The position numbers and the translations under genes were made by a program. A stretch of 64,000 nt of DNA from Mangrovicella endophytica (GTDB lineage: Bacteria; Pseudomonadota; Alphaproteobacteria; Rhizobiales; Rhizobiaceae): assembly GCF_002893625.1 (NCBI RefSeq), contig NZ_PKMZ01000006.1, positions 62,001-126,000 of the forward strand. Reading direction: 5' to 3'. Shown here piece after piece: positions 43,810 through 52,744 of the stretch. Position 1 is the first letter of the stretch. Every line of letters starts with the position of its first letter. The notes beneath the pieces were generated by a model that ran no database searches, had not been told where the DNA came from, and worked only from the letters and a program-made list of their open reading frames with translations.

Positions 43810-46800
43810 CTACGACTCGTGGCCGAGCGCCAGGGGCATCGCGGCGGGAGCAGCCTGCTTCGTCCGCCGTCCGCGCACGAGGACGTAGAAGAGTGGCGTC
43901 AAGAAGAGGCCGAACAGCGTGACGCCGATCATGCCGGAGAAGACGGCGACGCCCATGGCCGAGCGCATCTCCGCGCCTGCGCCCGTCGAGAGCACCAGGG
44001 GCAACACGCCCATGACGAAGGCGAGCGACGTCATCAGGATCGGGCGCAGGCGAAGTCGCGCCGCCTCGATCGCCGCCTCGCGGGGACTGCGCCCCTCCGC
44101 CTCCAGCTCGCGCGCGAACTCCACGATCAGGATGGCGTTCTTGGCCGACAGTCCCACCAGCACGATCAGTCCGATCTGCGTGAAGATGTTGTTGTCGCCT
44201 GCCGTCAGCCAGATTCCCGCCAGTGCCGAGAAGAGCCCGGCCGGCACGATCAGGAGGATCGCGATGGGCAGGGTCAGGCTTTCGTACTGGGCGGCAAGCA
44301 CGAGGAAGACGAGAAGGATCGCGAGCGGGAAGATCACGACGCCGGAATTGCCCGCGATGATCTCCTGATAGGTGATCTCCGTCCACTCATAGGCAAAGCC
44401 CGGCGGCAGGGTCTCTGCCGCGATCCGCTCCACCGCCTCCCGCGCCTGGCCCGAGGAGAAGCCGGGCGCGGCATTGCCGTTGACGTCGGCGGCCAGGAAC
44501 CCGTTGTAGCGCAGCGCGCGCTCGGGCCCGGCCACCGGATTGACGCTCATCAGGGCCGAGAGCGGGATCATCGCGCCGGAGTTCGAGCGCACCTTGAGGT
44601 TGCCGATGTCTTCGGCCCGGGCACGATAAGGCGCGTCGGCCTGGACGCGCACCGAGTAGGTGCGCCCGAACTCGTTGAAGTCGTTCACATAGAGCGAGCC
44701 GAGATAAATCTGCAGAGTGTTGAAGATCTCGGTGATCGGCACATCCAGCTGGCGCGCCCGGGCTCGGTCGACGTCGGCGTAGAGCTGGGGCACATTGATG
44801 CCGTAGCCGGTGAACATCCCCGTCAGCTCGGGCGTCTGGTAGGCCTTGGCGAGAAAGGTTTTCACCACCTCGTCGAGCGCCTGGAAGCCCTGGCCGGAAC
44901 GATCTTCGATCTGCAGCTTGAAGCCGCCGATCGTGCCCAGGCCTTGGACGGGCGGGGGCGGGAAGATCGCCGTAAAGGCCTCCTCGATCCCTGCGAACTG
45001 GCCGTTCAAGGCCTGCGCGATGGCGCCGGCTGACAGCTCGGGCGTCTGGCGGTCCTCGAAGGGAGCCAGCGTCAGAAATACGACGGCCGCGTTGGAGGAG
45101 TTGGTGAAGCCGTTGATCGAGAGGCCCGGGAAGGCGAGCGTGCTTTCCACGCCGGGCACCTTCAGCGCGATCTCACCCATGCGCCGCGCCACCGCATCCG
45201 TGCGGTCGAGCGAAGCGCCATCCGGCAGCTGCGCGAAGCCGACGAGATACTGCTTGTCCTGGGCCGGCACGAAGCCGCCGGGGACCGTGCGGAAGAGAAC
45301 GCCGGTCAGCGCGACCAGGACCACATAGAGGCCCAGCGTCATGCCCTTGCGCGTGATGACGCCGCCAAGACCCTTCCCGTACCGATGCGAGGAGGCCGAG
45401 AAGAAGCGGTTGAAGCCGCGAAAGAACCAGCCAAGCGAGCCGTCGAGGATGCGCGTCAGCCGGTCCTTGGGCGCGTCGTGGCCGCGCAGGAGGAGAGCGG
45501 CCAGCGCTGGCGAGAGCGTCAGCGAGTTGAAGGCCGAGATCACCGTGGAGATGGCGAGCGTCAGCGCGAACTGGCGGTAGAACTGCCCGGTCAGGCCCGA
45601 GATGAACGCGAGCGGGACGAATACGGCGACCAGGACTAGCGCGATCGCGACGATCGGGCCCGACACCTCGCGCATGGCCTGGTAGGTCGCCTCGCGGGGC
45701 TGCAGGCCATTCTCGATGTTGCGTTCGACATTCTCCACCACCACGATCGCGTCATCGACCACGATGCCGATCGCAAGCACGAGGCCGAACAGCGAGAGCG
45801 CGTTGATCGAGAAGCCGAGGAGATGCATCACGGCGAATGTGCCGACGATCGAGACCGGCACGGCGAGCAGCGGGATGATCGAAGCGCGCCAGGTCTGGAG
45901 GAAGACCACGACCACGAGCACCACCAGCACCACGGCCTCGAGCAGCGTGTGCACGACCGCGTCGATCGAGGCGCGCACGAACTGCGTCGTGTCGTAGACG
46001 ATCTCGTAGTCCACGCCGTCCGGCATTGTCTGCTTGATCTCGCTCATCACGCTGCGCACCTCGTCGGCGATCGCGATGGCGTTGGAACCGGGCGCCTGGA
46101 ACACGGGGATGGCGACGGCCGGCTCGTTGGAGAGGAGCGAGCGCAGCGCGTATTCGGATGCGCCGAGCTCGACCCGCCCGATGTCGCGGATGCGCGTGAT
46201 CGCGCCGGTCGCCGCATCGGTGCGCACGATGATATTGGCGAACTCCTCCACATCCTTGAGGCGCCCTTGCGCATTCACGGACAGCTGGAACTCGACACCC
46301 GGCACGCTCGGCGAGGCGCCAATGACGCCCGCTGCAGCCTGGACGTTCTGCTCGCGGATGGCGGTGACGACGTCGGTGGCGGACAGGCCGCGGCTCGCGG
46401 TCTTCTCTGGGTCGAGCCAAATGCGCATGGAATAGTCGCCCGAGCCGAAGAGCTGGACCTGGCCCATGCCGTCGATGCGCGCCAGACGGTCGCGCACGTT
46501 GAGCAGCGCGTAGTTGCGCAGGTAAGTGAGGTCGTAGCGCCCGTTCGGTGACGTCAGGTGCACCACCAGCATCAGGTCGGGCGAGGACTTCACCACGGAG
46601 ACGCCGAGGCGGCGCACCTCCTCCGGCAGGCGAGGCTCGGCTTGCGCCACCCGGTTCTGCACGAGCTGCTGAGCCTGGTCGGGATCAGTGCCGATGCGGA
46701 AGGTGACAGTGAGCTGCATCGCGCCGTCGGTGGTGGCCTGGCTCGACATGTAGAGCATGCCTTCGACGCCGTTGATCTGCTCCTCCAGCGGGGTCGCGAC

Positions 46801-46986
46801 GGTCTCGGCGATCACCGCGGGGTTGGCGCCGGGATAGGTCGCGCGCACCACGACCGACGGCGGCACGACCTCGGGATATTCCGAGATCGGCAGGGCGAAG
46901 ATCGAGAGGAGGCCGCCCAGGAAGATCATCATGGACAGGACGCCCGCAAACACGGGGCGGTCGACGAAGAACCGGGAGATGTTCAT
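43810..46986 (-). CDS. RND efflux permease (HAE-1 family, AcrB/MexF type)
   Basis: 1058 residues. Begins MNISRFFVDRPVFAGVLSM, the HAE-1 N-terminus; 12 helices with two large periplasmic loops. The proton-relay Asp pair is present in GIVVDDAIVVVENVER in the fourth helix. PDGVDYEIVYDTTQFV and the C-terminal PLFYVLVR are family marks. It pumps organic compounds across the envelope as trimer with the adaptor encoded upstream. No outer-membrane channel gene is in the window. The adaptor gene is separated from it by a terminator-like hairpin. Confidence 0.95.
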   Translation of the reverse strand: MNISRFFVDRPVFAGVLSMMIFLGGLLSIFALPISEYPEVVPPSVVVRATYPGANPAVIAETVATPLEEQINGVEGMLYMSSQATTDGAMQLTVTFRIGTDPDQAQQLVQNRVAQAEPRLPEEVRRLGVSVVKSSPDLMLVVHLTSPNGRYDLTYLRNYALLNVRDRLARIDGMGQVQLFGSGDYSMRIWLDPEKTASRGLSATDVVTAIREQNVQAAAGVIGASPSVPGVEFQLSVNAQGRLKDVEEFANIIVRTDAATGAITRIRDIGRVELGASEYALRSLLSNEPAVAIPVFQAPGSNAIAIADEVRSVMSEIKQTMPDGVDYEIVYDTTQFVRASIDAVVHTLLEAVVLVVLVVVVFLQTWRASIIPLLAVPVSIVGTFAVMHLLGFSINALSLFGLVLAIGIVVDDAIVVVENVERNIENGLQPREATYQAMREVSGPIVAIALVLVAVFVPLAFISGLTGQFYRQFALTLAISTVISAFNSLTLSPALAALLLRGHDAPKDRLTRILDGSLGWFFRGFNRFFSASSHRYGKGLGGVITRKGMTLGLYVVLVALTGVLFRTVPGGFVPAQDKQYLVGFAQLPDGASLDRTDAVARRMGEIALKVPGVESTLAFPGLSINGFTNSSNAAVVFLTLAPFEDRQTPELSAGAIAQALNGQFAGIEEAFTAIFPPPPVQGLGTIGGFKLQIEDRSGQGFQALDEVVKTFLAKAYQTPELTGMFTGYGINVPQLYADVDRARARQLDVPITEIFNTLQIYLGSLYVNDFNEFGRTYSVRVQADAPYRARAEDIGNLKVRSNSGAMIPLSALMSVNPVAGPERALRYNGFLAADVNGNAAPGFSSGQAREAVERIAAETLPPGFAYEWTEITYQEIIAGNSGVVIFPLAILLVFLVLAAQYESLTLPIAILLIVPAGLFSALAGIWLTAGDNNIFTQIGLIVLVGLSAKNAILIVEFARELEAEGRSPREAAIEAARLRLRPILMTSLAFVMGVLPLVLSTGAGAEMRSAMGVAVFSGMIGVTLFGLFLTPLFYVLVRGRRTKQAAPAAMPLALGHES

Positions 46987-47017
46987 CGCAGCGGGCTTTC
47001 TTGGAAAGGAAAAAGGC

Positions 47018-47050
47018 GCCCGGCGGAGCGGGGGACGGGCTCCGCCGGGC
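47018..47050 (-). terminator. Terminator-like hairpin between efflux adaptor and permease genes
   Basis: Perfect 12-bp stem GCCCGGCGGAGC / GCTCCGCCGGGC with a 9-base loop. Read on the minus strand it is followed by GCGCCTTTTTCC, i.e. a stem plus five U, the form of an intrinsic terminator. It lies 8 bases after the adaptor stop and 32 bases before the permease ATG. Confidence 0.7.
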
Positions 47051-47058
47051 GGGGCTGG

Positions 47059-48294
47059 CTAGCGCGCCTTGGGATCTACGCTGGCCTGCCGGTCGAGCGA
47101 GCGGCCGGTCTCCATGGAGACCATCTGGGGGGCGATCTTCGCGCCGGGGCGCAGACGCTGCAGTCCGTTGACGACCACGCGCTCATCGGCCTTCAGACCG
47201 TTCTCGACGACCCGCATGTCGCCCGCGGCCGGTCCGAGATCGACTTCGCGGTACTGCACCGTGTCGTCGCCGTCGACGACGAGGACGTAGCGCTTGTCCT
47301 GGTCGGTTCCCACCGCCCGCTCGGAGACGAGCACGGCGGGCTCCGCGCGAGGCTCGCCGAGGCGCAGGCGGGCGAACTGGCCCGGCAGAAGCCTTCCGTC
47401 CGGATTGGGGAAGCTGGCGCGGATCGCGACCGTTCCGTTCACGGGGTCGACGCTCGGGTCTACCAGCTGGATGCGGCCGCGGACGACCTTGCCATCGCCC
47501 TGATCCATCTCCACCGGAACGCGTTCGATGCCATCGATGCCGCCGGCGGTGCGCAGGAGACGCTCGACCGAGGCTTCGTCGGCGTCGAAGGTCGCATAGA
47601 TCGGATCAATGGAAACGATGCGCGTCAGCACCGGCGAGCCGGCGCCCGCCGATACGAGATTGCCCTCGGTCACCTCCAGACGGCCAATGCGGCCCGAGAT
47701 CGGCGCACGGATGGCAGTATAGGACAGATCGAGCCGGGCGGTACGAAGGCTTGCCTCGGCAGACGTAAGCTGCGCGGCTGCCTCGTCGGCAGCCTGGACG
47801 CGGCGCGCATATTCCGATGCGGCAATCGTTCGGTTGCCCTGCAGCTGGGCGCCGCGTTCCCGCTCGCCGCTGGCAAAGGCGAGACGCGCCCGTGCGGCTT
47901 TCAGGTCGGATTCGGCGCGTGCGACCGCAGCCTCATAGGGTGCCGGATCGATGGTGAGAAGCGGTGCGCCCTTCTCCACCAGCGCGCCTTCGCGGAAATG
48001 GGCGGCTTCGACCGCGCCGGCGACGCGCGAGCGGATCTCGACGCGCTCGACCGCTTCGAGGCGGCCGGAGAAGCGCTGCCAGAGTTCCACCGGCCGCCGC
48101 TCCACGCGGGCGACCGAGGCGGGAATGGCGGGGGGCGCGGCGGGAGTGGTCTCCGCTGCGGACTCCGTGCCGGCAGCGGTTGCCTTCTCCTCGGCCTGGA
48201 TGCCGACGCTCAGGAAGGCGAGCGCAAGGGTGGCCGCGGTGAGGCCGCCGACGGTTGCGGAAAGCCGGTTCAGGACGGTCTGCAGTTTCAGCAT
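47059..48294 (-). CDS. RND efflux periplasmic adaptor (AcrA/MexE type)
   Basis: 411 residues. Signal/anchor helix at about 14-30 (TAATLALAFLSVGIQA), Ala/Pro/Thr-rich linker, lipoyl half-motifs (VAGAVEAAHFREGALVEKGA), Ala/Arg coiled-coil hairpin (about 120-185), lipoyl second half (TAIRAPISGRIGRLEVTEGN) and beta-barrel. ATG at 48294 chosen because upstream residues lack any leader. Upstream of the permease on the minus strand. A 31-codon frame with a strong ribosome binding site precedes it. Confidence 0.92.
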   Translation of the reverse strand: MLKLQTVLNRLSATVGGLTAATLALAFLSVGIQAEEKATAAGTESAAETTPAAPPAIPASVARVERRPVELWQRFSGRLEAVERVEIRSRVAGAVEAAHFREGALVEKGAPLLTIDPAPYEAAVARAESDLKAARARLAFASGERERGAQLQGNRTIAASEYARRVQAADEAAAQLTSAEASLRTARLDLSYTAIRAPISGRIGRLEVTEGNLVSAGAGSPVLTRIVSIDPIYATFDADEASVERLLRTAGGIDGIERVPVEMDQGDGKVVRGRIQLVDPSVDPVNGTVAIRASFPNPDGRLLPGQFARLRLGEPRAEPAVLVSERAVGTDQDKRYVLVVDGDDTVQYREVDLGPAAGDMRVVENGLKADERVVVNGLQRLRPGAKIAPQMVSMETGRSLDRQASVDPKAR

Positions 48295-48380
48295 GGACGG
48301 ATCTCTTCTGAGTACCCGCGAGCCAGGACCCACGAGGGTCCACAAGGGGCTTGCGGCGCGTTCTTGGAGCGGATGTCGGG

Positions 48381-48476
48381 TCAGACGCTGCGGACGCCCG
48401 GGACGAAGTTGCAGGCCAGGCTAAGACCTGCAGATAGGAAGACGGCGGCGTCGGCGGCGGCAATGCTGCGGTTCAT
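48381..48476 (-). CDS. Possible 31-residue hydrophobic leader peptide
   Basis: ATG at 48476 with AGGAGA 7 bases upstream, better than the site before the adaptor gene. The product MNRSIAAADAAVFLSAGLSL plus ACNFVPGVRSV has a hydrophobic middle and no known family. Located 86 bases before the adaptor ATG in the 5' leader. Could be a small membrane peptide or a regulatory leader; coding status unproven. Confidence 0.4.
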   Translation of the reverse strand: MNRSIAAADAAVFLSAGLSLACNFVPGVRSV

Positions 48477-48721
48477 GGACGGGTCTCCTGGGCGAGAGGA
48501 CGCAAGGCGTCGTTGCCGCGCCTTGAGAAGTCGCGGAGCCTTTGCTGGCCTTCTATGGTTTGGATCCGGGTGGAGTGCAGCGTTCAGGCCGCGCAACCAC
48601 CCGCCGCTCGGCGATACGCCGGCGGATTATCTGTACGAGGTGCCGGCTCGGCACCGACCCACTCGGAACCGCACGTGAATGGGAGCGACGGTTCCGGTAG
48701 CAAGGAACTATCTTTGTTCAT

Positions 48722-48733
48722 TACCAATCGGTA
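48722..48733. promoter_or_regulatory. TetR-type operator 1 (TACCAATCGGTA)
   Basis: 12-bp TACC-N4-GGTA palindrome in the divergent gap between the efflux operon and its TetR regulator. Spacer AATC. Paired with the site at 48779, 57 bases apart centre to centre. Confidence 0.65.
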
Positions 48734-48778
48734 TGGAATGAATTAGGGGGTTGGACTGCAGCTGTCAACGGACTATTT

Positions 48779-48790
48779 TACCGATAGGTA
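48779..48790. promoter_or_regulatory. TetR-type operator 2 (TACCGATAGGTA)
   Basis: Second TACC-N4-GGTA palindrome, spacer GATA, 50 bases before the TetR ATG and inside an AT-rich stretch (TTTTACC...TATAAAAG) that looks like the regulator's own promoter. Repression of its own gene and of the divergent pump is the likely role. Confidence 0.68.
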
Positions 48791-48840
48791 TAAAAGTTAA
48801 TGGCGGCCGGTGTGGCCCCACAGCCGGAGGAGGCAAGCAG

Positions 48841-49431
48841 ATGGCACTCGGTCGTCCGCGCGAGTTCGACCCTGACGAAGCGCTCGACAGCGCGATGGAG
48901 CTTTTCTGGCGTCAGGGCTACGAGGGAACGTCGCTGGCGGACCTGACGGAGGCCATGGGAATTGCCAAGCCCAGTCTGTACGCGGTGTTCGGCAACAAGG
49001 AGGACTTGTTCCGAAAGGCGCTGGATCGCTATGCCGCGCAGCATGCCGATGCCACCTACGGCGCCTTGAACGAGCCGACCTCACGGCGGGCGGTGGAGCG
49101 GCTGCTCCTCGGCTTAGCGGGGGTGGATGCGGCCGAGGATATGCCCAAAGGCTGCCTGATGGTGCAAGGAGCCCTCGTCTGCAGCGCGGCAGGCGAGCGT
49201 ATCAGGCAGGAACTGTGCTTGCGGCGGGCGGAAAACGAGGCTGCCTTGTGCCGGCGCATGGCCGAATGGCGCGACGCAGGCGACCTGCCGCCAAGCGCCG
49301 ACCCCGCGGATCTGGCGCGCTATGTCATGTCGGTGGGCAATGGCATCGCGGTCCAGGCTGCCAGTGGCGCGAGCAAGGAGGAACTGCGCCGCGTGGTCGA
49401 AATGACCATGCGGACATGGCCGCCGGTGTAA
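48841..49431 (+). CDS. TetR/AcrR-family regulator of the adjacent efflux pump
   Basis: 196 residues. N-terminal helix-turn-helix (AMELFWRQGYEGTSLADLTE, AKPSLYAVFGNKEDLF) and helical ligand domain (PKGCLMVQGALVC patch, as in the TetR_C_16-like branch). GGAGGAGGC precedes the ATG by 7-10 bases; an in-frame start at 48751 is rejected because it would cover the operator. Two TACC-N4-GGTA palindromes lie upstream. Divergent from the RND adaptor/permease genes. Confidence 0.92.
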   Translation: MALGRPREFDPDEALDSAMELFWRQGYEGTSLADLTEAMGIAKPSLYAVFGNKEDLFRKALDRYAAQHADATYGALNEPTSRRAVERLLLGLAGVDAAEDMPKGCLMVQGALVCSAAGERIRQELCLRRAENEAALCRRMAEWRDAGDLPPSADPADLARYVMSVGNGIAVQAASGASKEELRRVVEMTMRTWPPV

Positions 49432-49506
49432 GGTGCTCGTCGACGGCTCGCAGCGACCAGCGACCGCCACGATCCGCACGACCGCAACCGGATCCCGTAG
49501 CCACCG

Positions 49507-50013
49507 CTACCCGTGCGGATGGCGGTGGATCGGATCGACCCAATACACCTCTTCCGGCTTCTCGACGGGATCGACATCGGTGATGTTCACCACCACCGCC
49601 TCGTTATCGGACCGCACCAGCACGCATTGCAGCACCTGAGAGGGATCGGCATTGATCTCCTGATGTGGCACGTAGGGCGGCACGAAGATGAAATCGCCGG
49701 CTTCCGCCTCGGCGACGAATTCCAGCCTGTCGCCCCAGCGCAGCCGCGCTCGTCCGCTGACGACGTAGATCACGCTCTCCAACGCGCCGTGATGGTGGAC
49801 GCCCGTTTTGGCATTCGGCGCGATGCTGACGGTGCCCGCCCAGATCTTCTGCGCGCCCACGCGGGCGGCGTTGATTGCGGCCTGCCGGAACATGCCGGGC
49901 GTCTGAGGCGTGTTGGAGTCCAGCGCATCGCCCTTGATGACGCGAATGCCGTCGTGCTTCCAGCGCGGCTCGCCGTCCGCAGCCCCGTGCGAATGTTGAT
50001 GGTCGTGGCTCAT
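49507..50013 (-). CDS. Cupin-domain protein with His-rich N-terminus
   Basis: 168 residues. N-terminus carries a His-rich stretch (MSHDHQHSHG). Cupin motifs: GVHHHGALESVIYVVSGRARLRWG-type (His, His, Glu) and GDFIFVPPYVPHQE (His). The C-terminus ends DPIHRHPHG. Histidine clusters at both ends suggest metal binding or carriage. GGGAGAG lies 6 bases before the ATG. It lies 238 bases downstream of the ery operon on the same strand, with no evident link. Confidence 0.85.
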   Translation of the reverse strand: MSHDHQHSHGAADGEPRWKHDGIRVIKGDALDSNTPQTPGMFRQAAINAARVGAQKIWAGTVSIAPNAKTGVHHHGALESVIYVVSGRARLRWGDRLEFVAEAEAGDFIFVPPYVPHQEINADPSQVLQCVLVRSDNEAVVVNITDVDPVEKPEEVYWVDPIHRHPHG

Positions 50014-50251
50014 CGCGGCTCTCCCTGTGCTTGCGGCATCATTCCCCCAGGAGCCGGCGGGGTCGAGGACCAATCATCCGCTGCCTAGTGTCGCGCAAGC
50101 CATTTAGCGCCTTCGCGCCGGGTGCGGCCTCCGCCTCGAAATTGTCCGAAGCTCGGATGCAGCCCCATCCGCGCGTGGCCCTCGTCTAAGGCACGGTCGC
50201 GGGGATCGTCGCGGACGAGCGGGCCAACGGCTTTGGTAGGCCCGCTGCCGC

Positions 50252-51184
50252 TCAAACGCGAAGGCTGCTCTCGCCCGTGTCGATATGCGGCGCCCAGTAG
50301 CGGATGCTTTCGGCGATGGCAGGAATAACGCGCCGATCGTCCGGCTCGCGCTCCTTGAAGGAGAGCTCAAGGCAGATCTCGTTGTCCACCGCGCCGCCCT
50401 CCGCGAAAGCACGCAGCAGCGGCTCCGGCTGAATGCGGCCATTGGCATTGTGCTCGGCGGTGAACGGCCGATGGCCGCTCTTGTCCATCTTGGACTGCTT
50501 GATGTGGATGATCGGCGAGACCTTCGGCACCGCTCGGGCCCAGGCATAGGGGTCGGTGTCGTCGGGGTTCGGCGAGGTCACGTCGCCATGGTCGATGTCG
50601 GCCATCATCCAGAGCGGGATGGCGAGCCCGGCCGATGTCAGCCGATCCTGCAAAGTCATGCACTCGGCGATCGTGTGGCCGAACTCGCGGCCCACCGACA
50701 TCGGCTCCCAGAAGACGTAAGCAAGGCCCGCCCGCTTGCCGTGCTCGGCGACTTCGCCCCAGCAGTCGACCGCGATCCGGATCAGGTCCTCGCGCCGCGC
50801 CGGATCGTCGTAATCGGCAAAGGTGAAGATCGCGAACTGCGTCCCGACCGAGGTGCCGCCGAGATCGGCCGTGATGTCGGCGAAGGTCTTGAACCAGTCG
50901 ACATAGTAGCGGCGCACATCGCGGTCCGGATGTCCGAAATGGTTGAGGCGGCCATAGGGACCGGTCATGCCGCTCGTGACGCGCACGCCGGTGCGCTCCA
51001 GCGCCTTGTCCATCTGCCGCGTCAGCCGGCGGATCACCGGCGCCGGCCAGCACGGGTTGATGAACTCGTGGGTCAGCTGCAGGTCGCGGATGCGCAGGTC
51101 CCGCGCCACCGTGCCGATCAGGTCGTCCGGATCGGCAAAGCGGTTCACCAGCGGATTGGTATTGAGGGAGAGCGTCAGGGGCAT
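50252..51184 (-). CDS. eryC: EryC-like sugar-phosphate isomerase/epimerase
   Basis: 310 residues, TIM-barrel of the xylose isomerase/AP endonuclease 2 family. In Brucella, EryC racemises L-3-tetrulose-4-phosphate to the D form in erythritol breakdown. Seen here: metal-site segments with MSVGREFGHTIAEC, MMADIDHGD (Asp-x-Asp-His) and NDEICLELSFKE (Glu). Length equals Brucella EryC (about 310). Last gene of the eryD-A-B-C run, 48 bases after eryB. Confidence 0.8.
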   Translation of the reverse strand: MPLTLSLNTNPLVNRFADPDDLIGTVARDLRIRDLQLTHEFINPCWPAPVIRRLTRQMDKALERTGVRVTSGMTGPYGRLNHFGHPDRDVRRYYVDWFKTFADITADLGGTSVGTQFAIFTFADYDDPARREDLIRIAVDCWGEVAEHGKRAGLAYVFWEPMSVGREFGHTIAECMTLQDRLTSAGLAIPLWMMADIDHGDVTSPNPDDTDPYAWARAVPKVSPIIHIKQSKMDKSGHRPFTAEHNANGRIQPEPLLRAFAEGGAVDNEICLELSFKEREPDDRRVIPAIAESIRYWAPHIDTGESSLRV

Positions 51185-51232
51185 GGGAAGGCTCCGGTCG
51201 GCACGGCGGTGCGAGACGGCGGCAAACGGCGA

Positions 51233-52744
51233 TCAGGCGGCGACGGCGTATTCGGCTTCGAACCAGCGGGCAAAAGCGGCCTGATCGGCCTCGCTCAGAT
51301 GCAGCCGGTGCTTGGTGCGACGCCACATCACGTCCTCGGCGGTGAGCGCCCACTCGTGGTCAACGAGATAGCGCACCTCCGCCTCGTAGAGATTGCCGCC
51401 GAAATGGCGTCCGAGACCCTCCAGCGAAGTGGCCGTGCCGACGATCTCTGCGGTGCGCGAACCGTGGACACGGCCGTAATGGCGCCGCAGCGAACCCGGC
51501 ATCCAGGGGTAATTGGCCTTCAGGCGCTCGCGGAAGGCTTCATAGTCGGCATCCGGAATCTCGCCGCCCGGCAGTGGCGAGTCATGCGTCCAGTCCGGCC
51601 CCATCGCAGGAAAGAACCGCTTCAGCCTGTGCATGCCGCGCTCGGCAAGCTCGCGGTAGGTGGTGATCTTGCCGCCGAAGATGTTGAGGAGCGGCACGCC
51701 GTCCGTGTCGTCGACGTCGAAGACGTAGTCGCGGGTGACCGCCGAGGGATTGCCCTTGCCGTCGTCGAACAGCGGCCTGACGCCGGAGAAGCTGCGCAGC
51801 ACGTCCGCGCGGGTCAGCTTTTCCTTGAAGTAGCGATTCACCGCGGCGAGCAGGTAGTCGATCTCGCTCTCGTCGGCGGTCACGTCCTCGGCGCGCCCGT
51901 CATAGGGGATGTCGGTGGTGCCGATCAGCGCCTTGTCGCCCTCATAGGGGTTGATGAAGATCACCCGCTTGTCGTGGTTCTGGACGAGATAGGCGTTTGC
52001 CCCCTCCCAGAACTTCGGAACGACGATGTGGCTGCCCTTGACGAGGCGCACCTTCCGGCGGTGCTCCGTCCCGGCAATATGATCGATCACGCCCTGCACC
52101 CAGGGGCCACCGGCATTGACGATGGCGCGGGCGCGCACCGTCCGAGTCTGCCCGGTGCGGCTATTGCGCAGCTCCGCCGTCCAGGCACCGGACTCGCGCC
52201 TGGCGCCGACAAAGGCCGTGCGGGTGAGCACCTCGGCGCCCCTCTCCTGGGCGCCGACGGCGTTGAGGACCACAAGCCGCGCGTCGTCCACCCAGCAGTC
52301 CGAATATTCGAAGCCGCGTGTGTATTTATCGAGCAGCGGCGCCCCTTCCGGGTCGCGGCTGAGATCCAGACTGCGGGTGCCCGGCAGCTTCTTGCGACCG
52401 CCGATGTGATCATAGAGGAAAAGGCCGAGCCGCACGAGCCAGGCCGGCCGATCGTCCGGGCTGTGCGGCAGGACGAAGCGCATCGGCCAGATGATGTGAG
52501 GCGCGTTCTTCATCAGCACCTCGCGCTCGATCAGCGCTTCGCGCACCAGCCGGAACTCGTAATATTCGAGATAGCGCAGACCGCCATGAACGAGCTTGCC
52601 CGAGCGCGACGACGTGCCCTCGGCGAGATCGTCCTTCTCGCAGAGAATGACGGAAAGGCCGCGCCCGGCGGCATCGCGCGCGATGCCGGCGCCGTTGATG
52701 CCGCCGCCGACGACGAGGAGGTCGATGGTGTTCGTGTCAGTCAT
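51233..52744 (-). CDS. eryB: Erythritol-phosphate dehydrogenase (GlpD-like flavoprotein)
   Basis: 503 residues. FAD-binding Rossmann motif VVGGGINGAGIARDAAGRGL (residues 10-29), GGLRYLEYYEFRLV (GlpD signature) and KGSHIVVPKF. In Brucella EryB oxidises erythritol-4-phosphate to the 3-tetrulose and passes electrons to the membrane quinone pool. The ATG at 52744 overlaps the end of eryA by 8 bases, indicating coupled translation. A second GlpD-like gene is at 61805 (similar layout, 570 residues), so assignment to the erythritol step rests on the operon position. Confidence 0.85.
   Translation of the reverse strand: MTDTNTIDLLVVGGGINGAGIARDAAGRGLSVILCEKDDLAEGTSSRSGKLVHGGLRYLEYYEFRLVREALIEREVLMKNAPHIIWPMRFVLPHSPDDRPAWLVRLGLFLYDHIGGRKKLPGTRSLDLSRDPEGAPLLDKYTRGFEYSDCWVDDARLVVLNAVGAQERGAEVLTRTAFVGARRESGAWTAELRNSRTGQTRTVRARAIVNAGGPWVQGVIDHIAGTEHRRKVRLVKGSHIVVPKFWEGANAYLVQNHDKRVIFINPYEGDKALIGTTDIPYDGRAEDVTADESEIDYLLAAVNRYFKEKLTRADVLRSFSGVRPLFDDGKGNPSAVTRDYVFDVDDTDGVPLLNIFGGKITTYRELAERGMHRLKRFFPAMGPDWTHDSPLPGGEIPDADYEAFRERLKANYPWMPGSLRRHYGRVHGSRTAEIVGTATSLEGLGRHFGGNLYEAEVRYLVDHEWALTAEDVMWRRTKHRLHLSEADQAAFARWFEAEYAVAA

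Noticed and set aside
46558-48678. 706-codon rightward frame over the RND adaptor
   Set aside because: Antisense to the adaptor, which has clear lipoyl and coiled-coil motifs.
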